Made by a program: the position numbers and the translations under genes. A DNA stretch of 64,000 nucleotides, taken from Desulfobacterales bacterium. GTDB taxonomy: Bacteria > Desulfobacterota > UBA8473. The stretch spans positions 34,212 to 98,211 of the forward strand of contig JACQWO010000058.1 of the NCBI GenBank assembly GCA_016209225.1. The letters run 5' to 3'. Below, piece by piece: positions 52,517 to 63,620 of this stretch (its first letter is position 1; the number at the start of each line of letters is the position of its first letter). Under the pieces are notes generated by a model. It had not been told where the DNA came from and made no database searches. It was given only the letters and a program-made list of their open reading frames with translations.

Positions 52517-52864
52517 TTAAGATCGTATCATTGTTAAAATCATCTTAAATTTCCTTACTGCTCTCAAGGCGTGTGATTGATTGGCTGGCATTATAACCAT
52601 CTCACCTTCCTTCAAGCTAAGAGGTTTGCCAGAAATAACAATTTCCGCTTCACCATCAAGAAGGTAAACCAAGGCATCAAATGGCGCTGTATGTTCGCTT
52701 AACCCTTGGCCCTCATCAAAGGCAAAAAAGGTTACCGTGCCTGTCTTTTTATCAATTATCGTTCGACTCACCACAGAGCCTTCTTGATAATCTGCCAAAT
52801 CAATTAATCTTATGGCTTGCGCAACTAACTTTTCCATACTTGGTTTTTCCCTAGTCTGCTCCAT
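52517..52864 (-). CDS. Cupin-domain protein
   Basis: 115 residues from the ATG at 52864 (GGAGG eight bases before). A single cupin barrel: GLSEHTAPFDALVYLLDGEAEI and LKEGEMVIMPANQSHALRA, with His and Glu ligands for a metal. Small cupins of this kind are binding or enzyme proteins of unknown role. It is inserted between leuD and leuB together with the BrnTA pair. Confidence 0.85.
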   Translation of the reverse strand: MEQTREKPSMEKLVAQAIRLIDLADYQEGSVVSRTIIDKKTGTVTFFAFDEGQGLSEHTAPFDALVYLLDGEAEIVISGKPLSLKEGEMVIMPANQSHALRAVRKFKMILTMIRS

Positions 52865-53028
52865 TTCTTTAGCCTCCATTATTATTTTAAGCCATTCTAC
52901 TTCTCGAATCATCATGCGAAGTTGAGGGATGGAATATTCCGAGATAGAGAAGAGTTTAGCGGTGAACGGTGAGCTATTTAATGATCCTGCTGATGTTTAC
53001 TCCAGAGGAATTTTTCATGGGGAACTAA

Positions 53029-53520
53029 TTATCTTATCTTTTTTGTCACATATCCCATCAATCCCCCACTCTCGACTAATTCCTGCATAAAAGGTGGAAT
53101 GGATTGACAATTGAAGGTCTTATTCCTTGTATGATTTATAATCTCTCCCCTGTCGAGGTCTATTTCTACATCATCTCCCTCTTCTGTAACATCAACGGCC
53201 TCGGGACATTCCATTATAGGAAGGGCCATGTTAAAAGAGTTTCGATAGAATATCCTGGCAAAACTTCTGGCAACCACGCAGGATATCCCTGCTGCTTTTA
53301 TGGCAATAGGGGCGTGTTCTCTCGACGATCCACAACCGAAGTTTTTCCCCGCAAATATAATATCACCCTGTTTTACCTTTTCGGCAAAGGATAAATCAAC
53401 ATCTTCCATGCAGTGTCTTGCCAGTTCTTCCGGGTCAGAGGTATTCAAGTAACGGGCAGGTATGATAGCATCGGTGTCAACATCTGATCCAAATTTCCAG
53501 ACCCTCCCCTTAAATCTCAT
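53029..53520 (-). CDS. leuD: 3-Isopropylmalate dehydratase, small subunit
   Basis: 163 residues. [22 protein letters not shown] start and the [18 protein letters not shown] swivel-domain motif. It pairs with LeuC to isomerise 2- to 3-isopropylmalate. The ATG overlaps the end of leuC by 11 bases. Confidence 0.96.
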   Translation of the reverse strand: MRFKGRVWKFGSDVDTDAIIPARYLNTSDPEELARHCMEDVDLSFAEKVKQGDIIFAGKNFGCGSSREHAPIAIKAAGISCVVARSFARIFYRNSFNMALPIMECPEAVDVTEEGDDVEIDLDRGEIINHTRNKTFNCQSIPPFMQELVESGGLMGYVTKKIR

Positions 53521-54796
53521 CTATTTCTCCTGGGTTTTGGAGTTCTTCCGGGCTCCCTATCCTTCCGAGAACAGCCGAAGCGGCTGCTATTGCCGGATTT
53601 GCCAGATACACTTCACTCTCAGGATCTCCCATTCTCCCTACAAAGTTTCTATTCGTCGTAGCCAGTGCCCGCTCCCCCTTGGCAAGTACCCCCATATGGC
53701 CACCAAGACAGGGGCCACAGGTTGGGGTGCTGATAGCGGCGTTGGCATCCAGAAAAATGTCAAAAAGCCCCTCTTTCATACTCTGCCTATAGACCCACTG
53801 AGTAGCCGGGATAATTATTAACCGGGTATAGGGGGCTGCCTTTCTGCCTTTTAAAATACGAGCCGCTGTCCTCATATCTTCCAGCCTTCCATTGGTACAT
53901 GATCCAATTACCACCTGGTCTATAGGGATATTTCCTACTTCACTGATCCCTTTCGTGTTCTCCGGGAGGTGAGGAAAGGCAACCTGAGGCTCAATCTTTG
54001 ATACATCGTATTCTTTTACATCACAGTATCTGGCATCTTTATCACTGGAATAGAATTTATACTCCCTCTTTGCTCTATTTGTTACATACTCTTCTGTTAT
54101 TTTATCGGGAACAACTATACCATTCTTGCCCCCGGCCTCTATCGCCATATTGGCCATGGTAAACCTGGAAGCCATTGGGAGATTTTCTATAACATCCCCT
54201 GTAAATTCCATGGCCTTATAAAGGGCTCCGTCTACCCCAATGTCCCCTATTGTATATAGGATAAGATCCTTTCCACTCACCCACTTGTTTAGTTTCCCTG
54301 TATAAACAAACTTAATTGTTTCAGGAACCCTTAACCATGCCTCTCCAGAAATCATAGCTGCCGCCAGGTCAGTGCTGCCAACACCGGTAGAAAAAGCCCC
54401 CAGTGCGCCATATGTACATGTATGACTGTCGGCGCCTATCACCAGATCCCCTGGTAGGACTATCCCCTTCTCTGGGAGGAGGACATGCTCGATCCCCATC
54501 TCCCCCACTTCATAATAGTAGGTTAGATCATGTTCTTTAGCGAAATCCCGTATTAACTTAGCTTGATCGGCGGATTTAATATCCTTATTCGGGACAAAGT
54601 GGTCTGAAAGCAGTACAATCTTTTCCCTGTCAAATACCTTTAATGCTCCTACCTTTTTAAACTCTTTGATGGCAATTGGGGCAGTGATGTCATTTCCCAG
54701 GGCGATATCTACTCTTACATTGAGTATCTGACCTGGTTCGACTTCACGCTCTCCAGCATGATCAGCAAGTATCTTCTCTGTAATGGTCATTCCCAT
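53510..54796 (-). CDS. leuC: 3-Isopropylmalate dehydratase, large subunit
   Basis: 428 residues from the ATG at 54796 (AAAGGG upstream). [4Fe-4S] cysteines in [12 protein letters not shown] and [34 protein letters not shown] (in part) holds the third. Aconitase superfamily enzyme of leucine synthesis. Confidence 0.96.
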   Translation of the reverse strand: MGMTITEKILADHAGEREVEPGQILNVRVDIALGNDITAPIAIKEFKKVGALKVFDREKIVLLSDHFVPNKDIKSADQAKLIRDFAKEHDLTYYYEVGEMGIEHVLLPEKGIVLPGDLVIGADSHTCTYGALGAFSTGVGSTDLAAAMISGEAWLRVPETIKFVYTGKLNKWVSGKDLILYTIGDIGVDGALYKAMEFTGDVIENLPMASRFTMANMAIEAGGKNGIVVPDKITEEYVTNRAKREYKFYSSDKDARYCDVKEYDVSKIEPQVAFPHLPENTKGISEVGNIPIDQVVIGSCTNGRLEDMRTAARILKGRKAAPYTRLIIIPATQWVYRQSMKEGLFDIFLDANAAISTPTCGPCLGGHMGVLAKGERALATTNRNFVGRMGDPESEVYLANPAIAAASAVLGRIGSPEELQNPGEIDEI

Positions 54797-54919
54797 CAAG
54801 CTGACCCTTTCATCCAAAACTCGGTTTTAAATCCATCAGATTATTGACTAGCTGAAAAAGGGATTTTTTAATAGAGTAGTGAAAGTTCTTTGGTTTTTAG
54901 ACGGTAAGCTGTTGACTAT

Positions 54920-56449
54920 TTACTGTATTACAATAGGGTGCTTCTTCCTATACTCAAGTCTATTAAGAGCATTTACAAATGCCTTAGCGCTTGCCATAAT
55001 GATATCTGTATCAGCCCCCTGCCCGGTTACCTGAATGCCGTTCTCCTCTAATCTAACGGTAACCTCTCCCAGGGCATCAGTCCCTCCGGTGATGGAGTTT
55101 ACGGAATATCGCACCAATTTGCTTTCTGTCCCTGTAATCTTTGAGATGGTTTTAAAGGTGGCGTCCACAGGCCCCCCCCCAAATCCAGCCTCCTGGACAA
55201 TCTCTCCTTCCACCTCAATCTGAACTGTAGCCACCGGCACAGTAACACTCCCGCTGATTACATTCAGATATATTAATTTATAGGTGTCTGGAATTCTTAA
55301 GATTTCATCTATGATTATGGCCTCTATATCCGCATCAAAGACCGTTTTCTTTTTGTCGGCTAATTTCTTAAAGCGCTTAAATGCAAGGTTAAGGTTTCCC
55401 TCCGATAATTCATACCCAATTTGCCTCAGTCTTTCACGAAATGCGTGTCTCCCTGAATGCTTGCCTAAGACCAAGGTGCTTTGAGAAACACCTATAGATT
55501 CCGGGGTCATTATCTCGTAGGTCGTCTTCTCCTTCAAGACTCCATCTTGATGTATCCCCGCTTCATGCGCAAATGCATTACTGCCCACAATGGCCTTATT
55601 TGGTTGTACAGGGACACCAGTAATATGAGCAAGCAGCCTGCTTGTGTTGTATATGTGTTCTGTACGAATATTGGTATCACATTTGTGGAAGTCTTTTCTC
55701 GTTCTAAGGGCCATTACAATCTCTTCTAAAGAGGCATTTCCTGCCCTCTCACCTATTCCGTTTATAGCGCATTCAACCTTCCTGGCCCCATTTTTAATTC
55801 CAGCCAGAGTATTTGCCACAGCCAGGCCAAGATCGTTATGGCAGTGGATACTTATGCAGGCCTTGTCGATATTTGGCACCCTTTTCCTGATATGCTTTAT
55901 CAATGAGCCGAACTCCTCCGGGATGGCATAGCCGACCGTGTCGGGAATATTGATAGTTGTTGCTCCGGCATCTATTACTGCCTCAAATATCCTGCATAGG
56001 TAGTCTACATCGCTTCGGGTTGCGTCTTCGGCAGAGAATTCAACATTTGTTGTGTATCCTTTGGCATGTTTCACAGCCTTAACGGCAGCATCCAGCACAT
56101 CTTCTTTACTCTTCATTAATTTATATTTAAGGTGTATATCCGATGTGGCAATAACAATATGGATAAGGGGATTCTCTGCGTATTGTAACGCTTCCCACGC
56201 CCTATCAATATCCTGAATCTCTGTACGGGCAAGACCGGCAATCTGGGGTTTCCTGATGTTCTTAGCGATCTCTCTAACTGCTATAAAATCCCCTTCGGAG
56301 CTGATGGGAAACCCAGCTTCAATAATATCCACATTGAGCTTTTCCAGTTGCTCTGCCACCCTCAGCTTTTCAGCAACATTCATACTGAAACCAGGCGATT
56401 GCTCACCATCCCTTAAAGTAGTATCGAATATCCTGATAATCTCTGTCAT
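54920..56449 (-). CDS. leuA: 2-Isopropylmalate synthase
   Basis: 509 residues from the ATG at 56449. The start [20 protein letters not shown] is the metal-binding barrel motif; [21 protein letters not shown] and the C-terminal LeuA regulatory domain ([18 protein letters not shown]) show the leucine-regulated form. First step of leucine synthesis. It follows pssA at 17 bases. Confidence 0.95.
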   Translation of the reverse strand: MTEIIRIFDTTLRDGEQSPGFSMNVAEKLRVAEQLEKLNVDIIEAGFPISSEGDFIAVREIAKNIRKPQIAGLARTEIQDIDRAWEALQYAENPLIHIVIATSDIHLKYKLMKSKEDVLDAAVKAVKHAKGYTTNVEFSAEDATRSDVDYLCRIFEAVIDAGATTINIPDTVGYAIPEEFGSLIKHIRKRVPNIDKACISIHCHNDLGLAVANTLAGIKNGARKVECAINGIGERAGNASLEEIVMALRTRKDFHKCDTNIRTEHIYNTSRLLAHITGVPVQPNKAIVGSNAFAHEAGIHQDGVLKEKTTYEIMTPESIGVSQSTLVLGKHSGRHAFRERLRQIGYELSEGNLNLAFKRFKKLADKKKTVFDADIEAIIIDEILRIPDTYKLIYLNVISGSVTVPVATVQIEVEGEIVQEAGFGGGPVDATFKTISKITGTESKLVRYSVNSITGGTDALGEVTVRLEENGIQVTGQGADTDIIMASAKAFVNALNRLEYRKKHPIVIQ

Positions 56450-56466
56450 CCTCTTCACCCCATTAT

Positions 56467-57246
56467 CTATGGATCCAAAACCTCACTCTCTTTCTCGCTC
56501 AACTTTTCAGCTGCCTTTCTTCTCTGGTAGAATATCATAGTTACAGGACCAGATAGAGCATAGGATAGAAAAAGGGTGAACAACATAATCTGTGGCTTGG
56601 CTACGACAACAATAAGGACAAGAACTAAGGTTACTAAAAAACTGAAAGGCCTCCTCTTTAGTAAACCGAGGTCTTTAAAGCTGTTGTACTTGATGCTGCT
56701 CACCATCAAAAATGAGAGCATATAGATCATAACCAGGACAGTTATGTGTTTAGTATCTTCATCATAACCAAGATAATAAAAGAAGAATACGGTTGATGCT
56801 ATAAGGCTTGCCGCTGCCGGTATGGGAAGCCCGTTAAACTTATCGCTTTTAACAGCAGTCACTTGGGTATTAAACCTGGCCAGTCGAAGTGCCCCACATG
56901 CCACATAAAGGAAGGCTGCCAACCAACCAAACCTTCCAAATGGAACCAATGCCCACGAAAAGACAAGCAACCCTGGCGCTATCCCAAATGCCACCAAATC
57001 TGCGAGAGAGTCATATTCAACACCAAATCTGCTTGTGCTTCTGGTAAGTCTTGCAATTCTGCCGTCGAGCCCATCGAAGAGGAGCGAAACTAATATAGCA
57101 CAGGCAGCATATTGAAAGTTACCATCCAAAACCGAGATAATCGCATAAAACCCAGAGAGCAGACTCACAGTGGTAAAGAGATTAGGCAGCACATAGATGC
57201 CCCTTTTCATACTGTCTTTCTTTCCCCTTTTTTTTCTTCTTTTCAT
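56467..57246 (-). CDS. pssA: CDP-diacylglycerol-serine O-phosphatidyltransferase
   Basis: 259 residues with several membrane spans. CDP-alcohol phosphatidyltransferase motif [26 protein letters not shown] (in part: DG..AR..G...D). It makes phosphatidylserine. Its ATG overlaps the psd stop (ATGA at 57243-57246), and a start 12 codons further in (57210) is also possible. Confidence 0.94.
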   Translation of the reverse strand: MKRRKKRGKKDSMKRGIYVLPNLFTTVSLLSGFYAIISVLDGNFQYAACAILVSLLFDGLDGRIARLTRSTSRFGVEYDSLADLVAFGIAPGLLVFSWALVPFGRFGWLAAFLYVACGALRLARFNTQVTAVKSDKFNGLPIPAAASLIASTVFFFYYLGYDEDTKHITVLVMIYMLSFLMVSSIKYNSFKDLGLLKRRPFSFLVTLVLVLIVVVAKPQIMLFTLFLSYALSGPVTMIFYQRRKAAEKLSEKESEVLDP

Positions 57247-57911
57247 GTCAAATACCCCAGTATTGTTTCTCCACCCTTCACCCGTTGGCCGATCTTGACA
57301 TCGATTTTAGTCTCTATAGGTAAAAAGATGTCCACACGAGAGCCAAAGCATATTAGACCAAATCTCTGCCCCTTTACTACAGCGTCTCCCTTTTTAATCC
57401 AACAGATAATCCTCCTTGCAACCAATCCGGCAATCTGGATAAAAAGTATCTTTTTATTATCCTCTGTTTCCAGGAGCAAAGCGTTATGTTCATTTAAAAG
57501 AGATGCCTTGTCGAAATTTGCTGAAATAAACCTTCCTTTTTTGTAGAATATCTCTGTTATTCTACCAGATATTGGCGTCCTATTTATATGAACATTAAAG
57601 ATAGACATAAATATACTGATCTTAATTGTCTTCCCGCCCAAGAATCGGTCTTCTAAGTACTCCCCTGCATGGATAATCTTACCATCAGCCGGAGCCACTA
57701 CAGAACCTTGGAAATCTGGTATCCTTCTTTTTGGATTACGGAAGAAGTATACCAGAAATAGATCGATTAAGATCAGCAGGAGAGTAATATAAACTGGGAG
57801 TAAGAATCCAAGAACTATTGTAAGTATGGAAAGAGGGATGACAAGCAAAAGCCCCTCTTTGACAATAGGAAATTCCGTAAACCGCAAGGTTAACCCTTCT
57901 TTCCAATCCAA
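57243..57911 (-). CDS. psd: Phosphatidylserine decarboxylase (short, archaeal-type)
   Basis: 222 residues. [19 protein letters not shown] and the self-cleavage Gly-Ser in [12 protein letters not shown] near residue 190, which gives the pyruvoyl group. It turns phosphatidylserine into phosphatidylethanolamine. It overlaps ilvC by 22 bases and pssA by four. The ilvC-psd-pssA-leuA order is a known deltaproteobacterial arrangement. Confidence 0.94.
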   Translation of the reverse strand: MDWKEGLTLRFTEFPIVKEGLLLVIPLSILTIVLGFLLPVYITLLLILIDLFLVYFFRNPKRRIPDFQGSVVAPADGKIIHAGEYLEDRFLGGKTIKISIFMSIFNVHINRTPISGRITEIFYKKGRFISANFDKASLLNEHNALLLETEDNKKILFIQIAGLVARRIICWIKKGDAVVKGQRFGLICFGSRVDIFLPIETKIDVKIGQRVKGGETILGYLT

Positions 57912-58888
57912 CCCATCATGCTGCGGAGTTTCTTCCCGACTACTTCTATCAGATGTTCACCGTCCTGCTTTTTCAAGGAGTTATAGACAGGCCGGTTTGC
58001 CTGGTTTTCCAGTATCCATTCCCTGGCAAACTTCCCGTTTTGTACCTCTTCCAGGACCTTTTTCATCTCTTTTCTTGTGTCCTGATTGATTATCCTTCTT
58101 CCAACCATCAGGTCTCCGTATTCGGCAGTATCGCTCACTGAGTATCTCATATAACTGATTCCACCTTCATAAAACAGGTCCACGATGAGTTTCAGCTCAT
58201 GAAGACATTCAAAATAGGCTATTTCCGGCTGATACCCGGCTTCAATCAGCGTATCGAAGCCCGCTCTGACTAATTCTGAAACACCTCCACATAGGACACA
58301 TTGTTCGCCAAAAAGATCCGTTTCGGTCTCTTCCTTAAAGGTTGTTTCAATTACCCCTGCCCTGGCTGCTCCTATCCCTTTTGCATAGGCCAAAGCCGTA
58401 TCTTTTGCCTTCCCGGTATAATCTTGAAAAATAGCCACTAAAGCCGGAACCCCAGCACCTTTTTCATATTCTCTTCTCACTAAATGCCCGGGGCCTTTAG
58501 GAGCTATCATAATTACATCTATATTGTTGGGTGGAACAATCTGGCCAAAATGTATATTGAATCCATGAGAGAATACCAGAGTTTTTCCTTTAGTTAAATT
58601 GGCTCTCACTTCATTTTGGTATAATTTGGCCTGGACATCATCCTGTGCCAGGATTTGTATAACATGAGCTTTAGCTGATGCATCCGATGCGCTAATAGGC
58701 TTGAATCCATCCTCTATGGCTTTTTCATAGTTTGGTGTTCCTTTAAGTTCGGCAACTATTACATCAAGACCACTATCCCTCAGGTTTTGAGCCTGGGCAT
58801 GCCCTTGACTGCCATATCCAATAATAGCTATCTTTTTTTTCTTCAGGGTTTCTAACTTCGCATCTTTTTCATAATATATAACCGCCAT
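57890..58888 (-). CDS. ilvC: Ketol-acid reductoisomerase
   Basis: 332 residues. NADPH-binding [21 protein letters not shown] near residue 20, [17 protein letters not shown] and [19 protein letters not shown] metal ligands. Second step in valine and isoleucine synthesis. GGAGGAGCA before the ATG. Confidence 0.97.
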   Translation of the reverse strand: MAVIYYEKDAKLETLKKKKIAIIGYGSQGHAQAQNLRDSGLDVIVAELKGTPNYEKAIEDGFKPISASDASAKAHVIQILAQDDVQAKLYQNEVRANLTKGKTLVFSHGFNIHFGQIVPPNNIDVIMIAPKGPGHLVRREYEKGAGVPALVAIFQDYTGKAKDTALAYAKGIGAARAGVIETTFKEETETDLFGEQCVLCGGVSELVRAGFDTLIEAGYQPEIAYFECLHELKLIVDLFYEGGISYMRYSVSDTAEYGDLMVGRRIINQDTRKEMKKVLEEVQNGKFAREWILENQANRPVYNSLKKQDGEHLIEVVGKKLRSMMGWIGKKG

Positions 58889-58937
58889 TGCTCCTCCTTT
58901 TTAAAACAGTCCTTCTAAAATATACTCGATAAAACAT

Positions 58938-59444
58938 TTAAATCCCCTTACTGCCCCTGGATATAGCTACCTTACCCGTCCGGACTACCTCTTTTATTCC
59001 CATAGGTTTAAGAAGATCTATTATTGCTCGAATCTTATTCTCATCTCCTGAGACTTCTATAGTGTATGACTTTGGAGTTACATCAACTATTTTCCCTCTA
59101 AAGATATCGACGATCCTTAGAATCTCAGCCCTAGAAGATGATTCAGATGTAACCTTTATCAGTATCATCTCCCTGTCAACATACTCACTGCCAAAGAAAT
59201 CAACAACCTTGATTATGTCTACAAGTTTATTCAACTGTTTGGTTATCTGTTCTATAACCTGATCATTGCCCCTGGTTACTATAGTCATCCTTGAAACAGA
59301 TGGGTCAAGGGTCTCTGCAACGCAAAGGCTCTCTATGTTAAATCCCCTGCCGCTGAAAAGACCTGCTATTCTTGACAGAACACCAGGCTGATTCAAAACG
59401 AGGGCTGATATAGTATGTCTCATATCCAAAATCTCACTCTCCAT
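58938..59444 (-). CDS. ilvN: Acetolactate synthase, small (regulatory) subunit
   Basis: 168 residues. ACT domain ([29 protein letters not shown], read without the space), then the C-terminal domain. It confers valine feedback on IlvB. The ATG overlaps the stop of ilvB (TGATG), so translation is coupled. Confidence 0.95.
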   Translation of the reverse strand: MESEILDMRHTISALVLNQPGVLSRIAGLFSGRGFNIESLCVAETLDPSVSRMTIVTRGNDQVIEQITKQLNKLVDIIKVVDFFGSEYVDREMILIKVTSESSSRAEILRIVDIFRGKIVDVTPKSYTIEVSGDENKIRAIIDLLKPMGIKEVVRTGKVAISRGSKGI

Positions 59445-61126
59445 CAGACTAACAACATCTCCTTAAGAGGGGCGCCTACCGGAACCATGGGATACACATC
59501 CTCTTCCTGTTCTACCACAAAGTCCATAATAACAGCCTTGGAAATTGACAGGGCTTTTTCGATTGTTGGCACAACTTCCTCGGGTTTTGTGGCTCTCAAA
59601 CCAACAGCCCCATAGGCTTCGGCTAGTTTAACAAAATCTGGAGAAACTTCTAAATGGGTTTGGGAGTATCTTTTATTGTGAAATAACCCCTGCCATTGTC
59701 GCACCATTCCTAAATATCGATTGTTTAAAATAGCTATCTTCACAGGCAGGTTGTATTGAGCCACTGTAGCCAATTCCTGAATGTTCATCTGTATACTTCC
59801 GTCACCGGCTATATCTATAACTATCTTATCAGGAAATGCAATCTGCGCTCCTATAGCCGCAGGAAACCCATAACCCATGGTGCCTAGGCCACCTGATGTT
59901 AAGAGGGTTCGAGGCTTGGTGAAATGGTAATACTGGGCAGTCCACATCTGATTTTGCCCAACCTCGGTAGAGATTATTGCCTCTCCTTTGGTTATCTCAT
60001 AAATTTTCTCCACCACATATTGGGGTTTTATAACATCCTTTTGTTCATAAGCCAAGGGATACGTATTCTTCCATTGGAGAATCTGATCAAGCCATTCTCG
60101 ACGGATACTTCTCCAATCCCCTTTCTCCTCTTGAATCAACTTGTTGATTTTCCTTAAAACATCTTTTGCGTCCCCCACTATGGGGATATCTACTCTAATA
60201 TTTTTACTGATAGATGTGGGATCAATATCGATATGGATTATCTTTGCATTAGGGGCGAACTCCTCTATTTTTCCTGTAACCCGATCGTCAAAACGGGCAC
60301 CAACGGCTATTAATAGATCGCAATTGGTAACAGCCATATTTGCCCTATAGGTTCCATGCATCCCAAGCATGCCCAGTGAAAGTTCATCCACTCCAGGAAA
60401 ACAGCCCAAACCCATCAGTGTGGCAGTAACAGGGATGGAGAGAGTCCTGGCAAATGTTGTTAACTCCTCAGAGGCATCAGAAGATATTACTCCTCCGCCT
60501 GCATAAATTAGAGGTCTATTAGCCTTTAATATCAATTTAAATGCCTTTTGAATCTGGCCACGATGCCCTCTATAAGTAGGGTTATAACTCTGCATATTAA
60601 CACTTTCAGGATAATTAAACTCTGCTGAGTCGGCCATAACATCTTTAGGCAAATCTACAAGCACAGGACCATGTCTTCCTGTTCCAGCAATATAAAATGC
60701 CTCTTTAATTGTTCTGGCTAATTCTTTTACGTCTTTAACCAGATAGCTGTGTTTGGTACATGGCCTGGTAATTCCCATTATATCTGCTTCCTGAAATGCA
60801 TCATTACCTATTAGTCCAGTGGACACCTGTCCAGTTAAAACTACTACCGGGATAGAATCCATATAAGCTGTGGCAAGGCCTGTAACTGTATTGGTTGCTC
60901 CAGGCCCAGAGGTTACCAGACAAACTCCAATCCTTCCAGAGGAACGAGCATAACCATCAGCAGCATGGACAGCCGCCTGTTCATGCCTTACCAATATATG
61001 CCTGATGGGGGAATTCAATAATGCGTCATAGATGCCAATCACTGCTCCCCCTGGAAAACCAAAGATGGTGTCCACACCTTCTAATTGGAGACTCTCTAAT
61101 AGAATTTGGGCTCCTGTCTTTTTCAC
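59444..61126 (-). CDS. ilvB: Acetolactate synthase, large (catalytic) subunit
   Basis: 560 residues. Thiamine diphosphate enzyme with the catalytic Glu near [16 protein letters not shown] / [15 protein letters not shown] and the diphosphate motif [20 protein letters not shown] near residue 435. First gene of the ilv-leu operon. Element R8 lies 30 bases upstream, leaving little room for a promoter between. Confidence 0.96.
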   Translation of the reverse strand: MKKTGAQILLESLQLEGVDTIFGFPGGAVIGIYDALLNSPIRHILVRHEQAAVHAADGYARSSGRIGVCLVTSGPGATNTVTGLATAYMDSIPVVVLTGQVSTGLIGNDAFQEADIMGITRPCTKHSYLVKDVKELARTIKEAFYIAGTGRHGPVLVDLPKDVMADSAEFNYPESVNMQSYNPTYRGHRGQIQKAFKLILKANRPLIYAGGGVISSDASEELTTFARTLSIPVTATLMGLGCFPGVDELSLGMLGMHGTYRANMAVTNCDLLIAVGARFDDRVTGKIEEFAPNAKIIHIDIDPTSISKNIRVDIPIVGDAKDVLRKINKLIQEEKGDWRSIRREWLDQILQWKNTYPLAYEQKDVIKPQYVVEKIYEITKGEAIISTEVGQNQMWTAQYYHFTKPRTLLTSGGLGTMGYGFPAAIGAQIAFPDKIVIDIAGDGSIQMNIQELATVAQYNLPVKIAILNNRYLGMVRQWQGLFHNKRYSQTHLEVSPDFVKLAEAYGAVGLRATKPEEVVPTIEKALSISKAVIMDFVVEQEEDVYPMVPVGAPLKEMLLV

Positions 61127-61156
61127 AATAATTCCTCTTCAAATCAAAACTTATTC

Positions 61157-61304
61157 GTTACTACTCAGGTTGTTTAGACTGTAGGCTGAAGGCTGTTAGT
61201 CACTGCGCATTGACCTAATTAGGTTGTTTAGGCTGTAGTAGGCTAATAGTCCACAGGCTAATAGTCTATAGCCTAAACTTCAGCCTATCCACCTGAGCAG
61301 TTAC
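61157..61304. repeat. Inverted-repeat element R8 of the dispersed family
   Basis: GTTACTACTCAGGTTGTTTA at 61157 and CCACCTGAGCAGTTAC ending at 61304. Nearly identical to R6 in the same orientation, including the GTTAGTCACTGCGCATTGAC centre. It stands between ilvB and the YdcH-like gene, both on the minus strand. Confidence 0.85.
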
Positions 61305-61316
61305 TCGAACTTTCAA

Positions 61317-61538
61317 TCAGCGATACTTTGATAGAATTTCTTCTATTTTATCTTTCCCTGCAAGTTTCAACTTTTGAATTCTCTTTCTTTCGATCTCTTC
61401 TTCTGGGGTAAGGTAAGGTTTTTCATGATACCCGGCAAGTTTTTTTTCTAATTCAATATGATCATCTACATAGCTCTTTAACTCTTTGTCTGTTTCTACC
61501 AATTTTTCTATTAATTTCGCATCCCTTTTCTCCATCAA
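61317..61538 (-). CDS. YdcH-like small coiled-coil protein (DUF465)
   Basis: 73 residues, highly charged, likely a helical hairpin. The pattern KPYLTPEEEIERKRIQKLKL near the middle and the IEEILSKYR end are those of DUF465/YdcH. Role unknown. GAGGTG before the ATG. Confidence 0.85.
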   Translation of the reverse strand: MMEKRDAKLIEKLVETDKELKSYVDDHIELEKKLAGYHEKPYLTPEEEIERKRIQKLKLAGKDKIEEILSKYR

Positions 61539-62034
61539 ACAACACCTCTCATTACCTTAGATGGTTATAACACCCTAAAATAATTAGATTTTCTTATCAG
61601 TAAAGCCGAATCTTGAAGTTCGGTTGCGACTTGATTAATTGTGTCAATAAGTTGTAATCGTAAAAATCAGTAAAATTTATAATACACTTGAATAGATTTG
61701 TCAACAATCAATTGGCAGAACCTTAAGTTAAATAGGCATGGTTGTTCTTTTTGTCTTGATAGAGGAGGAATATCCTGATATAGATATGAGAGCTTTAAGA
61801 AGTCTCCTAAGAGCGAATTCATATTCCTGCCTTCGCAGGAACAAGCTTTTTGGGGAACCCACCTTGGCGAGCTTAATGTAGCAAATTCACGCGTTTGAGC
61901 ACAAAGTGCGAGTTTGTGAATTTTGAATGAAGCGAGCTTAGATGGGTCAAAGTTTATCCTGTTGAAAAACGGGAAATGTATGCTGAAGCGAAAAGGGGTA
62001 CTTTTTTAAGCTCTCGATATATAACAGAGGAGCA
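61539..62034. other. 496-base gap with several palindromes, no gene
   Basis: Contains TTCCTGC-CTTC-GCAGGAA (61824-61841), an inverted pair AAATTCAC / GTGAATTT around 61884-61923, and two GCGAGCTTA motifs (near 61867 and 61932) that bracket it. No coding frame was found on either strand. These look like small repeat units rather than regulators; the promoter of the next gene may lie near 61960-62020 but was not identified. Confidence 0.45.
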
Positions 62035-62664
62035 ATGACAAAGGTTATTAAAGTTGACCCAATAGTTCCTGATCCGTTGATGATTTCGGAAGCTGCCTTG
62101 TTGGTTCATCGGGATGGGGTGGTAGTGTTTCCTACTGAAACCCTTTATGGTCTAGGAGTGAGTGCCCTCAGCGAAAAGGCGATCAGAAAGGTTTTTAATA
62201 TCAAAGGCAGAAACTATGAAAAACCCATACCAATTTTGATTTATAAAAGAGAGGTTTTATCTGAATTTGTATCTTATGTGCCTGAAAAGGCAGAGAACCT
62301 GATTAAAAATTTTTGGCCAGGGGGGTTAACAATTATCTTCGAAGCATCCCCCAAATTACCCTCTCTACTTACGGGCAATACCGGAAAGATAGGCATTAGA
62401 ATATCAAACAATCCAATAGCACAGGAGTTAGTTAAACAAGCAGATATTCCTATAACCGCTACCAGTGCAAATATTTCCGGTCAAAGGGGCTGTACCACTG
62501 CCCTTGAAGTCTATGAAAGCCTGGGAAATAGGGTTGATTTGATACTTGATGGCGGGAAAACCAAAAGTCTTCTAGGCTCAACTGTCATAGATGTCACCTG
62601 CACACCTATTAAAATCATTAGAGAGGGTGTAGTAAGTTTAGGGGATTTAAAAGAACATCTGTGA
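62035..62664 (+). CDS. tsaC: L-threonylcarbamoyladenylate synthase (Sua5/YrdC family)
   Basis: 209 residues. KXR-type region FPTETLYGLGVSAL, GRNYEKPIPILIY, WPGGLTIIFEAS, IGIRISNNPIA and TSANISGQRGCTT. It makes threonylcarbamoyl-AMP, which is used for the t6A base at position 37 of ANN-decoding tRNAs. Single-domain YrdC form rather than the longer Sua5. AGAGGAGCA before the ATG. Confidence 0.95.
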   Translation: MTKVIKVDPIVPDPLMISEAALLVHRDGVVVFPTETLYGLGVSALSEKAIRKVFNIKGRNYEKPIPILIYKREVLSEFVSYVPEKAENLIKNFWPGGLTIIFEASPKLPSLLTGNTGKIGIRISNNPIAQELVKQADIPITATSANISGQRGCTTALEVYESLGNRVDLILDGGKTKSLLGSTVIDVTCTPIKIIREGVVSLGDLKEHL

Positions 62665-62893
62665 GAATCAGCCGTTCAGCATTCAGTCTTCAGCAAGAGG
62701 GAGAAAAGGAATAATGAGATCCTTGAAAAATCATAATACTCGGTAACTGCTCTAATAAAAGTTCTTATGAGTGTACCGAGGGAGAGGTAAATGAGGATCA
62801 TGCCTGAATCTTCTATTGATTTCCATCAATAACATCTTATATCATCGAAATATGGAAAAAACAAAGCTCATTGAGAGTTTAATATAGAATTAG

Positions 62894-63193
62894 ATGGAAA
62901 AGATATTTGAACATTTTACAGGCTTCCAGTGGGACCGAGGGAATATAGATAAGAACCTCATCAAGCATGGTGTCGAAAACTGGGAATGTGAACAAGTGTT
63001 TTTTAACAAACCTCTTCTTGTTCTCGATGATCCGAAGCATTCTGGCTCTGAAAAACGATGGGCAGCTTTTGGCAAAACAGATGCGGAACGTTTTCTTGTC
63101 GTCATATTCACTAAACGGGATAATCTAATTAGAATGATTTCTGCCAGGAATATGAATAAAAGAGAAAGGGAATTTTACAATGAAAAAGGATAA
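62894..63193 (+). CDS. brnT: BrnT-family toxin (second pair)
   Basis: 99 residues, RelE-like. FQWDRGNIDKNLIKHGVENWECEQVFFNKPL (in part), GKTDAERFLVVIFTKRDNLIRMISARNMNKRERE: the classical BrnT pattern. Differs from the toxin at 51967, so this is not a recent copy. It overlaps the antitoxin gene by 14 bases. Confidence 0.9.
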   Translation: MEKIFEHFTGFQWDRGNIDKNLIKHGVENWECEQVFFNKPLLVLDDPKHSGSEKRWAAFGKTDAERFLVVIFTKRDNLIRMISARNMNKREREFYNEKG

Positions 63194-63506
63194 AATGATT
63201 CCAGACTTTAAGAATGAAGATGAGGAGAGAGATTTCTGGGCAACTCATTCTCCTCTTGATTATTTTGATGCAAGAGAATTCAAAAGGGCCTCTTTTCCTA
63301 AACTAAAGCCATCTGTAAGGTCGATTTCAATTCGACTCCCAGAGGATATGATAGCTGAACTAAAGACTCTTGCGAATAAAAAGGATGTGCCTTACCAGAG
63401 CTTGGCAAAAATTTACCTTGCCAGACAAATTTCTTTAGAGCGTGGTTCATTTCGAACCGCCCCGAAAAAAGAAAATAAAAAACATGTCACTGGAGCCGAT
63501 TCCTAA
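63180..63506 (+). CDS. brnA: BrnA-type antitoxin (second pair)
   Basis: 108 residues. FKNEDEERDFWATHSPLDYF is the BrnA N-terminal part; SVRSISIRLPEDMIAELKTL is a ribbon-helix-helix (CopG-like) region. It neutralises the toxin encoded just before it. Downstream lies a GC-rich hairpin and then a group II intron. Confidence 0.9.
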   Translation: MKKDKMIPDFKNEDEERDFWATHSPLDYFDAREFKRASFPKLKPSVRSISIRLPEDMIAELKTLANKKDVPYQSLAKIYLARQISLERGSFRTAPKKENKKHVTGADS

Positions 63507-63539
63507 AAGGCTACCGCCTTTCAGAAACGGCTCAGTTCA

Positions 63540-63572
63540 GCGTTCCCCCTTCGCTTCGCTCAGGGGGAACGC
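63540..63572 (+). terminator. GC-rich hairpin after the second BrnTA pair
   Basis: GCGTTCCCCC (63540-63549), a 13-base loop of TCGCTTCGCT type, and GGGGGAACGC (63563-63572). A perfect ten-base stem but with no T run. A weak terminator or a small palindromic repeat. Confidence 0.5.
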
Positions 63573-63620
63573 GGCAGTTGAGCAGCGAACTCCTGATTTC
63601 CCCTCCCCTCCGCTTCGCTT

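Noticed and set aside
61824..61841. TTCCTGC-CTTC-GCAGGAA as a terminator of ilvB or tsaC
   Set aside because: It is more than 280 bases from the nearest stop codon and has no T run; more likely a short palindromic repeat.
63540..63620. Classification of the intron as class C because a terminator hairpin lies upstream
   Set aside because: The hairpin is about 50 bases from the intron start, not adjacent, and the conserved tracts look more like the Ll.LtrB group.
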